Source: Lycium barbarum (Eukaryota > Streptophyta > Magnoliopsida > Solanales > Solanaceae). Taken from it: a DNA stretch of 64,000 bases. A program made the position numbers and the translations under genes. Under the pieces are notes generated by a model. It was given only the letters and a program-made list of their open reading frames with translations, did not search any database and was not told the DNA's origin. Positions within the stretch are counted from its first letter, which is position 1, and each line of letters opens with the position of its first letter. Positions 10,555-21,636 of this stretch are shown one piece after another. The stretch is taken from assembly GCF_019175385.1 (NCBI RefSeq), contig NC_083344.1, forward strand, positions 22,514,380-22,578,379, in the 5' to 3' direction.

Positions 10555-13534
10555 ATGCCTCCCAAGAAAGCGATAGCTGCCCAGAAGGGCAAGTCAGTGG
10601 CTGGAGAGACCAGGCATATCCGGAGAGTTACTAGGGCCCATGCCCAGCCTATGCCTGAGGTTTTGCTCCAGTCAGCGAGCTCTGCTACACCGCCACTATC
10701 AGTTGAGCCTAGAGCAGCAGTAACTACAGATCAGGGGGCGGTTCCACCGCCAGTTCCTGAGGTTCCAGTACCCGAGCCTCCAGCTCCTCAGCCAGGGGCG
10801 GAGGATAGGGCCATGAGAGATGCAGTTCAGTTACTGACCAGACTAGCGGCAGGGCAGGCTCGCAAAGATGGATTAGGGGTAGACTATGCGGCTAGACATG
10901 ATAGTTTGAGGGCTCGTGATTTCTTGACTTGTAATCCCCCAGAGTTCTACGGGTCAAAGCCCGCGGAGGATCCACAGGTTTTTATTCAGCAGATGCAGCG
11001 TACGTTGAGGATAATTAGAGCTTCTGAGACTGAGTCTGTTGAGTTAGCTTCATATCGGTTGCGTGATGTAGCTGTTAATTGGTATGAGTCCTAGGAGTTG
11101 TCTAGAGGCGAGGATGCTCCTCTAACGGTATGGGATGAGTTCGTGGAGGCCTTCCTTGGCCATTTTCTACCTCCGGAGATGAGGCCAGCCAGAGTCGATA
11201 GATTTTTACATTTGAGGCAGAATGGTAGAAGTGTTCGAGATTATAGTCTTGAATTTGATTCGCTGGCTAGATATGCGCCTACTAGTGTAGCCGATATGGC
11301 CGATAGGGTGCATCATTATGTGATGGGACTAGATCGTTACATGATTGATAGTTGTATGGCAATGGCTTCTTAGCCAGGGATGGATATTGCTCGTGTACAA
11401 GCTTATGCACAGGGGGTAGAGGATTGGTACAGGGGACGCCAGCCGAATAGAGACTATGACAGAGGCCAGCATAAGAGGGCCAGATCAGTTGGCTATCCGG
11501 GTGAGTTTCGAGGCAGGCAGCCTCAGCAGTAGCATAGTAGATAGCCTTCTCAGCCAGCACGGAGTGCACCCCCGCAGTTCTCGGGTAGGAGATTTGATAG
11601 CACAGCGTATTCAGGAGCCGGTCAGAGCTCCAGGGCTTCAGGTTCACAGATGCACGGGAGTTCGGGTCGGTCGAGGCCACCTTTGCCTCAGTGTTCTCGT
11701 TGTGGTAGGCCTCATTTTGGGGAATGCCTTTTTGCTACAGGTGCTTGCTTTACTTGTGGCTATCAAGGCCATATTATGAGGGATTGTCCGTTTGGGGGTA
11801 GTCCAGGTGGTGCAGCTCAGCCTACTGAGCCGGTTGTTGGTTCATCTTCTTCTGTGGCTATGCGCCCTATAGGGCAGGGTATTCAGACACCAGCAGGCCA
11901 TGGTAGAGGCCGTGGCGGAGCTTCCAGTTCTAGCGGTCCTTCAAATCGCATATATGTTTTGGCTAGTCGACAGGAACAGGAGGCGTCACCAAATGTGGTT
12001 ACAAGTATATTATCGATCTTCTCTTTGGACGTATATGCATTGATAGATCCAGGCTCCACCTTATCATATATATCTCCCTTTGTTGCTAGTAGAATTGGAA
12101 TAAAACCTGAGTTGATTGAACCATTTGAAGTAGCTACACCGGTAGGAGACTCTTTTATAGCGAAGCAGATATATAAAAAGTGTTCGGTGAATATATATAG
12201 TCGTCATACCTTGGAAGATTTGATTGAGTTAGATATGACTGAGTTTGATGTTATTATGGGTATGAATTGGCTAGCTTCTTGTTATGCTAATGTTTATTGT
12301 AGAAACAAGATAGTTCCGTTCCAGTTTCCTGGGGAGCCAATTATAGAATAGCTGGGAAATACAGCATCGCCGAGGGGTAAGTTTATTTCATACCTCAAGG
12401 CAAGGAAGATGGTTAGAAAGGGGTATATTTATCTTCTGGTTCGTGTAGATTATTTGAAAGCAGAGGTACCGACTCTTCAGTCAGTTCCGGTAGTCAATGA
12501 ATTTCCAGATATATTTCCAGATGAACTTCCAGGTCTTCCTCCTGAGAGGGAGATAGAGTTCACCATAGATGTGTTGCCAGATACTCAGCCCATATCTATT
12601 CCTCCTTACAGAATGGCACCTGCAGAACTGAAAGAATTGAAGGAGCAACTGAGAGATTTTTTAGATAAGGGCTTCATTAGGCCCAGCACATCACCTTGGG
12701 GAGCGCCAGTACTGTTCATGAGAAAGAAAGATGGGTCGCTGCGGATGAGTATTGATTATAGGCAGCTGAACAAGGTGACCATAAAGAATAGATATCCCCT
12801 CCCCAGGATTGAGGATTTATTCGACTAGTTGCAGGGTACTAAGTGTTTTTCGAAGATAGACCTGCGGTCAAGCTACCATTAGGTGCGGGTAAGAGAGGCA
12901 GATATTCCAAAGACTGCATTCAGGACCCGATACGGGCATTATGAGTTCAAAGTGATGTCTTTTGGGCTGACCAATGCTCCAGCAGTGTTTATGGACCTAA
13001 TGAAACGAGTGTTCAAGCCATTCCTTGACCTGTTCGCGATTGTATTCATTGATGATATTCTGGTCTATTCGCGGTCGGAAGAGGAGCATGCAGATCATTT
13101 GAGGACGGTACTTGGGGTGCTCCAGCACCAGAAGTTATATGCTAAGTTCTCTAAATGTGAATTCTAGTTGACTTCGGTAGCATTTTTGGGGCATATTATT
13201 GGAGCAGATGGCATTCGGGTAGACTCACAGAAGATTGAGGCTATCAAGACTTGGCCTAGACCTACAACACCTACTGAGGTACGTAGTTTTCTAAGGCTAG
13301 CAGGATTTTACAGGAGATTTGTGGAGAAGTTTGCCTCAATTTCAACGCCTTTAACAAGGCTAACACAGAAGGAAGCCAAGTTCCAGTGGATCGACGCTTG
13401 TGAGTGAAGCTTTCAGTTATTGAAGGATAAATTGACTACAACTCCAGTTCTAACTCTTCCTGAGGTACTAGATGGCTATGTCATTTATTGTGACGCTTCC
13501 GGTGTTGGGCTAGGTTGTGTATTGATGCAGTATG
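10555..13534 (+). pseudogene. E3 gag-protease-RT-RNase H (first coding segment)
   Basis: A single frame without frameshifts, starting MPPKKAIAAQ. An upstream in-frame ATG at 10543 would lie inside the putative intron. Domains in order: gag core (about 10900-11400), two zinc knuckles (about 11694-11790, the second canonical CX2CX4HX4C), an aspartic protease with DPGST (about 12046), RT with FIDD at 13045-13056, and the start of RNase H with YCDAS near 13489. Premature stops lie at 11092, 11371, 11530, 11542, 12349, 12826, 12880, 13165 and 13405. Each sits where E4, E5 or the reading context calls for Trp, Gln or Arg, and all are C-to-T or G-to-A changes. The frame ends at the E4 insertion. It is non-functional. 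Confidence 0.9.
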
Positions 13535-16461
13535 TGTCACGACCCAGCCCCGTGGGCCGCGACTGGCACCCTACCTGGGTACCCAGACCGAATCACACGT
13601 TCATTTTCAAATCCAAACTTATTTCATAATTTTTCGAAATCATATCGAACATAATTTATATCGAGTATGTCTTAAGCGGTCGTGCCAAATCAAAATATCA
13701 TATCAAATACAAACTGAGCGGCGGAATGGACATCGCCGGTCAAAAGTGCAAATATGAGCATAAGGGCCATTTGGGGCCGGCATAACAAACAGACCGCCTT
13801 AAGACCAGAAAACGGAATCAGACAAACATACATAGGACCCTCGCCCCACATATATGACTACAGGCCTCTACGAACTCAAAACAAAGACATATGGCGAGAC
13901 AGGGCCCCGCCGTACCCAAATAGTCAAATATACCAAATATATACAAAGCAAAAAGAGTCTGTACCAAAAGTGGACTCCGGATCAAATAGGAGAACTCCGG
14001 AATAGCAAGAAGTGAAGCCTACTGCGGAGGATCACCGATATCTGCACCTGCGGGCATAAAACGCAGCCCCCGAAGAAAGGGGGTCAGTACGAAATATGTA
14101 CTGAGTATGTAAAGCACGGAGTACAGAAATATGGATCAAAACCGAAAGTAAATCAAATGTCAAAGTGGAGTACAAATGGGTAGATCAAAAATCTATATCG
14201 AAATCATATACTTATACATAATGCAATAAATCATGCAAACGCTTAGGAACGTGGTCGCCACTCCGACGCTGGCGCCACACACAGCATAACACCAGAAGGT
14301 TTCAAATCTCCGTACATCCCCGAACACAAGCATAATCATAGGTGAGCGTATCGCATCACAAGCCATATCACAGCATAACTCCAAACGGAACCCGGCCCTA
14401 TGGCGAAGCCTCGGGAACCGTAACACAGCATACGGCCGAATTGTCATAAGGCGCACGAATCAAAACCGGCCCGGGAACCGGTGAACGAAGTCATAATAAG
14501 GCACGAGCGGAGTCGTGAGCAAACCAATGCAATTCGTACTTCAGAATAGTTTTCCAAAACGAAGTAAACCCATAAGTCATATCATAATGCAAAATAGTCG
14601 GGTACTTAGCCGATATAAAGTTTCATTTCACAAAACATTTCCAAATAGTACGTATAGCTCAAAACGTAACTTAGCGTATTATAATGTTCAAAATACATCT
14701 CATAGGAGGGAATTTCACAATCGAAAGTATCGTATCCAACTTTATTCACAAAGATAGCCCAATAAGGCAAATAGGGCGTTTCAGGGTAGCGGGCCCACCT
14801 CGAGTCAAAGTGAGGTGGCGAACTTATCTTTACGAACATTTATATGCCAAAGGTCATACATGGTCCTTTCTAGGTTACCCGACCACATTTCGATAGGTTT
14901 CGGACGAGCGGTGGCATTCTAGCCAAAATAGAGCCCTTAGTCTTCAATTGAATTGAATGAATAGTAACTTTTCTGTGAATCGGGTTTCGAGGAGCAGAAA
15001 TGCTCCGGAAGTTCTCATATTCGTCTAACACACTAAGATATGCCAAATGAAGGAGTGGGAAGCTTTACATACCTCACAGACGTCGTAAGCTCTCCCGAAA
15101 GTCCAGTCCCGTTTCGTCAAAAATCTGCAAATGGTCAAAGTTACCAATTGAGATTCTTAGGCTTAAAAATGCCTTTAACTCCAATTTTGCCTACCGAAAT
15201 TTCGGCAGCATTTCCCCTATAAATCTAACATCCCCGAGGCTTAGCTCGGCTCAAAATACATCAATCACAACAGTCCACACGTCAACAAACAACACAAACA
15301 ACAATCAAGCCATTCTAGCTTTAAAGTTCTACTTTATTACCTAAGTTGGCAACTTTCATTCAAACTTCCAAAATTCCAATTCTATATCTACCTATTTGTA
15401 TTCATCCCCACATTCAAACTTATACAACCACATTCTAATTACAATTCAAATCATACACGAACTTGCACCAAAATCAATTATTTCCCTAAGTCTTCAAAAC
15501 ATCCAAAAATGCACTACGAACATTCTAACTCGCATTATTTCATTCCGAATTCGTCAACATCGTTATAGATTCATATTTAAAGTCTACAGCACCTAAAATA
15601 TACATTGCTATACATAAAGATACCAAGGATATACACTTTCCGATAATATCCGAATTCGTTTTCCACCGCCAATTTACTTCAACAATCAATCATTTACGAC
15701 ATAAGGGTCACAACAACACATTATACCAACTTAAACAAGATCAATTCAAATCATTTTGTCTCTCTATGGCTCACGGCCAACAACCAACTTACACCCACAC
15801 CCATAGCTTTCTATTTAAATCAAAATTACGGGATTCCCTTCTATTCTCAATCCTTAACACATTCATATCAATTCTATAACATAAAAGGGGCAAAATTCTT
15901 ACCTTTCCTTGAAACCCCGACTTGTCGCAAACGGCGTCCTTACGCCAAACTAATTATACTCCGATGAAGAGGGCCTTGAGTACTTCACAAATATGTGAAA
16001 ACTTGGATTTTTGGATCACTAATCAAACTTGGAAATTTTTCTTTCTCTCTTCTTTGTGGGTTCGGCCGAAACCCCTTTGGGGTGGTTCTTGAAATTTTTT
16101 GTTGGTTTTTTAAAGATAATTCTAAGTGTTAGCATGGATATATATCCTTTTAAGGGTCATGTGCTATGCACATGACCTCAACTTAATGGGTTTGGGCTTG
16201 CCAAGGCCGGCCACCCTTCCAAAACCTTGGGCTTTATTTTGCATTGAATTTTCTTGGCCCAATTCGAGAAAAGTCCCGTTTTGTAATTCCCGAAACTAAT
16301 TTCCGAAATTCCAAATTTATTCTCGGCCTTTCCCGAGGTCTTAACATTAATAATTCCATAACCAACATAATCATATTCACTAAAATCAAATTATGTCCTT
16401 ATAACACACAAGTCGTAATTATTTCTCGATTTCCAATTATACGAAAACACGGGACATAACA
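13535..16461 (-). repeat. E4 3' LTR
   Basis: TGTCACGACC...GGGACATAACA on the plus strand. Contains the twin-hairpin module (14108-14045), an AGGTATGT near 15074-15067, a donor-like GAAAG|GTAAG near 15906-15898, and a perfect 10-bp U3 inverted repeat at 16155-16177. Confidence 0.95.
16155..16177 (-). promoter_or_regulatory. U3 inverted repeat beside the TATA box of E4
   Basis: GGTCATGTGC (16155-16164) and GCACATGACC (16168-16177) pair perfectly around a 3-nt loop. On the minus strand a GGATATATATCC TATA-like box follows at about 16148-16137. The identical copy in the 5' LTR is at 24257-24279. Confidence 0.65.
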
Positions 16462-16497
16462 TTCTCCCCCCCTTAAGAACATTCGTCCCCGAATGTT
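16462..16497 (-). promoter_or_regulatory. Polypurine tract and preceding hairpin of E4
   Basis: On the minus strand the stem AACATTCG / CGAATGTT (16497-16478) precedes CTTAAGGGGGGG-GAGAA, which abuts the LTR start. The PPT primes plus-strand DNA synthesis. The stem is conserved before the PPT of E3, E5 and the B-type element. Confidence 0.8.
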
Positions 16498-16558
16498 AAA
16501 TTAATCTTATAAGGTCTTATGATCAAGGCAGGAGTGTCCCTTTTTAATAATGACATAC

Positions 16559-19500
16559 CTAATTCATTTTATAAATCAACACAACAAACTGAGAAGAAAT
16601 TAGATTACCTGTGGATGTCGGAAACAAGTGGGGATATTTCTTCTTCATCTCGTCCTCCGCCTCCCAAGTCATCTCCTCCCGATTATTGTTGCGCCACAGG
16701 ACTTTGACGGAGGGCACTTCTTTAGTGCGTAGTCTCCGCACCTGTCGATCCAGAATAGATACAGGCTGCTCGTCATAAGATAACTGCTCCGTCACCTGAA
16801 TGTCATCTACTGGGAATATCCTGGCAGGATCACCAATACATTTCCGCAACATAGACACATTAAACACCGGGTGTACGGCCTCCAAGTCGGATGGTAAGTC
16901 TAGCTCATAGGCGACCTCGCCTATCTTTCGCACGATCTGATACGGTCCAATGTACCGGGGGCTCAACTTACCCTTTTTACCGAATCTCATGACACCCTTC
17001 ATGGGCGACACCTTCAGGAATACCCAGTCGCCAATCCGGAACTCTAACGGTCGACGTCGTCTATCTGCATAAGCTTTCTGTCGACTCTGAGCAGCCAATA
17101 ATCATTCTCGAATAAGCTTTACCTTATCTACAGCCTCCTGGATCACATCTGGCCCAATCAACTTAGTCTCGCCCACGTCAAACCAGCCAATAGGAGACCT
17201 GCATCTCCTGCCATAAAGGGCCTCGTACGGAGCCATCTGAATGCTGGAGTGATAACTGTTATTATAGGCAAACTCAATAAGCGGCAAATGATCATCCCAG
17301 CTGCCCCTGAAATCAATAACGCAGGCCCGCAACATATCTTCGAGCGTCTGAATAGTGCGCTCGGCCTGCCCGTCGGACTGAGGGTGAAAAGCTGTACTGA
17401 GGCTCACCTGAGTCCCTAATCCCTCCTGAAATGACCTCTAGAAATTAGCTGTAAACTGGGTACCTCGGTCAGTAATAATAGATATAGGGACTCCGTGAAG
17501 TCTGACTATCTCTCTGATATACAATCTGGCATAGTCCTCAACCGAATAAGTAGTCCGAACCGGAAGGAAATGGGCTGATTTCGTCAGCCTGTCAACAACA
17601 ACCCAGATAGAGTCGTACCTGCGTGGAGTGCGCGGTAATCCAACAACGAAATCCATATTAATCATCTCCCATTTCCAGGCTGGAATTTCCATCTCCTGTA
17701 ATAATCCACCGGGCTTCTGATGCTCGATCTTAACTTGCTGGCAGTTCGGGCACTGACTAACAAACTCAGCAATATCTTTCTTCATGCCGTCCCACCAATA
17801 CAAACACCTGAGGTCCCGATACATTTTAGTGGAACCAGGATGAATAGAATACCGTGCATTATGGGCCTCGCCCATAATCTGCCGCCGTAAGCCCGCAACG
17901 TCCGGTACACAGAATCTGCCGTCATATAATAATACTCCGTCAGGCGAGATCTCAAACTGAATCTTTGATTTACTAAGGGCCACATCTCTGTACTGAATCA
18001 AAAGAGGATCCTCAAACTGGCGCTGCTTTACCTCCTGAATAATAGATGACTCAGCAACTGGACGAACAGAAATCCCAGAATCTCCAGAATCCACCAAACG
18101 AACCCCGAGGCTGGCCAGCTGATGAATATCGCGAACCAAATCCCTCTTATCAGATGGAACATCAGCCAGACTGCCTACGGACTTGCGGCTAAGCGCATCA
18201 GCTACCACGTTGGCTTTCCCTGGGTGGTACAGAATATCGACGTCGTAATCCTTTAGTAACTCAAGCCATCTCCGCTGCCGCAAATTTAGTTCCTTCTGCC
18301 TAAAAATATACTGGAGACTCTTATGGTCCGTATAGATATCAACATGGACCCCATATAAATAATGCCGCCAAATCTTCAAAGCATGAATCACCGCGGCCAA
18401 CTCAAGATCATGAGTGGGATAGTTTTTCTCGTGCGGTCTGAGCTGCCGGGAAGCATAGGCTATGACTCGACCGTGCTGCATCAATACACATCCTATCCCA
18501 ATACCAGAGGCGTCACAATAGACAACATACCCGTCAGATCCCTCTGGAAGAGCCAGAACTGGTGCTGTAATCAATCTCTCCTTCAGCATCTGAAAGCTGC
18601 GCTCGCAGGCATCCGACCACTGGAATTTTGCTGCTTTCTGGGTAAGCCTCGTCAGTGGTGCTGAAAGAAGAGAAATCCTCCACGAACCTGCGATAATACC
18701 CAGCCAATCCAAGAAAACTACGCACCTCTGTCGGTGTAGTAGGCCTGGGCCAATTCTGCACAGCCTCAATCTTCTGCGTGTCGACCCGAATACCGTCTGC
18801 GCCGACAATATGGCCCAAGAATGCCACAGAAGTCAACCAGAACTCACACTTAGAGAATTTAGCATATAACTTCTGCTGACGGAGGATGGCAAGTACCGCC
18901 CACAAATGATCTGAATGCTCCTCGGCTGATCGCGAGTAAATCAGGATATCATCAATAAACACAATAACAAACATATCCAGGAAAGGCCGAAATACCCGGT
19001 TCATCAGATCCATAAATACTGCTGGAGCATTAGTCAGCCCGAAAGACATAACTCTGAACTCATAATGCCCGTACCGAGTCCTGAAAGCAGTCTTCGGGAT
19101 ATCTGACTCCCGTACTCGCACCTGATGGTAACCAGAACGCAGATCTATCTTTGAAAAATGTCTAGCACCCTGCAGCTGGTCAAAAAAAAATCATCAATCC
19201 GGGGGAGGGGATATTTATTCTTAACAGTCACCTTATTCAGCTTCCGGTAGTCGATACACATCCGCAATGACCCATCTTTCTTTCTGACAAATAGTACCGG
19301 CGCTCCCCAGGGTGATGTGCTGGGTCTAATAAAGCCCTTATCCAGCAAATCTTTCAGCTGCTCCTTCAACTCCTTCAACTCAGCTGGTGTCATTCTGTAC
19401 GGAGGAATAGATATAGGCTGCGTATCCGGCACCAACTCAATAGTAAAATCAATCTCCCGCTCAGGCGGAAGGCCAGGAAGCTCGTGAGGAAAAACATCTG

Positions 19501-21433
19501 GAAACTCGCTGACGACCGGAACAGACTGAAGGGTAGGTACCTCCGCGGCAGTATCGTGCACACGAACCAAATGATAGATATACCCCTTCTGGATCATCTT
19601 CTTAGCCTTGAGGTATGAAATAAACTTACCCCTCGGCGATGCTGTAGATCCGAACCACTCTATGACTGGTTCGCCTGGAAACTGAAAATGGACTACCTTT
19701 TTCTGGCAGTCGACATTAGCATAACAGGAATACAACCAGTCCATGCCCATAATGACGTCAAACTCAAGCATGTCTAACTCTATCAAATCAGCCTTAGTGC
19801 TACGATCGTAAATGGTCACAGAACAATCCTTATAAATCTGTCTTGCTATAATAAAATCCCCAATTGGCGTAGCTACCTCAAATGGTTCTATAGGCTCAGA
19901 CACTATCCCAATCTTACTAGCAACGAGCGGGGAAATATATGATAAAGTAGAGCCAGGGTCAATCAATGCATATACAGATCTGGAGAAAACCAGCAATGTA
20001 CCTGTGACGACGTTTGGCGAAGCCTCCTGATCCTGGTGGCTGGCCAAAGCATATATGCGGTTCGAGGGACCCCTAAAACCTGAAGTGCCACCGCGGCCTC
20101 GACCGCGTCCTGCCGGTGCTGAAATACCTCGCCCTCCAGGGCGTGCAACTGATGGAGCAGAAGAAGAACCGGCGGCTGACCCTGTCTGCTGAGCAGCACT
20201 ACCAGAACTGCTAGCCAATGGACAATCTCTCATAAAGTGGCCCTGACCACCACACGAAAAGCAAGCTCCAGTCGCTCGGTAACACTCCCCGGGATGAGAC
20301 TTCCCGCAATGAGGACATCGGGGTCTGGGTGGTCTGGCCTGGCTGGGACCCCTGGGTACCTGTGAACCTGCCACTCTGGAGCTCTGACCGGCCCCAGACG
20401 GTCCTGTACTATCGAATCTCCGGCTGCCTGACTGAGTACCCCGGCCGGAGGGAGGAAAATGCCTGTCTGACGACTGCAGCTGAGGCTGTCCGCCTCGAGA
20501 ATCTCCAGCATAACCTGCGGACCTAGCCCTCTTGGGCGGCCTCCTATCTCGATCTCTACCAGAATGATCAGACCTGTGACGATCCTCCATACCCATCGCA
20601 TAGGCCTGAAGTCGGGCAATGTCTATATCTGTCTGCAATGACACTGCCATGCAGCCGTCAATCAAATATCGATCCAATCCCATGACATATCTGTGCATCC
20701 GATCGGTCATGTCTGCTACCACGGCCGGTGCATATCGGGCCAGAGAATCAAACTCAAGGTTATACTCGCGAACACTCCGACCCCTCTGCTGCAGACGTAA
20801 GAATCGATCAGCCCGTGCCCGCCGTAACTCTGGTGGCAAAAAGTGGCGGGTGAATGCTGTCACAAACTAATCCCAAGTGGCTGGAGGGGCACCCTCTCCT
20901 CTAGACAGCTCCCAAGTCTCGTACCAGTGGGTAGCCACATCTCGAAGCCTGTGCGAAGCCAGCTCAACTGACTCGGTCTCTGAAGCCCTGACCAAGTCCA
21001 GTGAGCGTCGCATCCCCCGAATGAAGTCGTGGGGGTCCTCGTCGGGCTTAGACCCGAAGAACTCTGGAGGGCCACATAGCAAAAACTCCCGAACTCTCAG
21101 GCTGTCCCGCCTGTCATCATCATCGTCGTCCCTCCGCCCGCGCCTGCGAGCCTGCCCTGCTACCAGTGTAGTCAACAGCTGTACCGCCTCCCTCAGGGTT
21201 CTATCCTCCGCCCCTGGCTGAGGAGCTGGAGTCTCAGGTGCGGGTACACGGACCTCTGGAGCTGCTGAAGGTCCTGCTCCAGGCTGTACTAGTGGGGGTG
21301 TAGCAGACCCCTCAGAATGAGGCACATCCTCAGGCAAATCATAGACACGAGCCCGGGTAGCTCGCTGTGCCTGGCTAGTCTCTCCAATCCTCGCCTTGCC
21401 CTTTTGGGCCGCCGTTGCCTTCTTCGGAGGCAT
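16559..21433 (-). pseudogene. E4 gag-pol polyprotein, five disabling lesions
   Basis: Starts at MPPKKATAAQ (21433). Domains in order on the minus strand: gag core (about 21090-20560), zinc knuckles (about 20320-20220), protease with DPGST (about 19960), RT (about 19480-18700, FIDD near 18954), RNase H (YCDAS near 18515), integrase with the HHCC zinc site (about 17880-17740) and DDE residues in NMDF, TDRG and GQAERT (about 17660, 17475, 17365), and a C-terminal chromodomain ([18 protein letters not shown], about 16705-16650). Lesions are a TAG at 20869-20867, a length change in an A9 run at 19182-19190 shifting the RT frame, a 1-nt loss near 18666, a TAG for Trp at 17440-17438, and a TGA for Arg at 17104-17102. 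It cannot make a full polyprotein, so its recent move suggests help in trans. Confidence 0.92.
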
Positions 21434-21620
21434 CACTGCAAACACAAAGGCGAGTCAGATCATAATCATCCTAATAGCACAGCTCTATCGCACGATCTAA
21501 GATTTCAAAGAAGGTAACATCCTAAATGCCCTGTAGCTTCCCGTTTATAGATGTGGTGCACAACGCATCGATAAACAAGACTCTACGAGACACGACCTGT
21601 AGACATTCTGAGGACAAACT

Positions 21621-21632
21621 GCTCTGATACCA
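21621..21632 (-). promoter_or_regulatory. Primer binding site of E4
   Basis: TGGTATCAGAGC on the minus strand, 4 nt from the 5' LTR. The leader (21620-21434) contains a branch-like CTGAC (21458-21454) and an acceptor-like TTTGCAG ending at 21436, 2 nt before the gag ATG. Confidence 0.92.
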
Positions 21633-21636
21633 CTTT

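Noticed and set aside
18362..18664. 100-codon plus-strand frame within E4
   Set aside because: Antisense shadow of RNase H coding sequence; similar shadows exist at 31003-31287 and 28894-29184.
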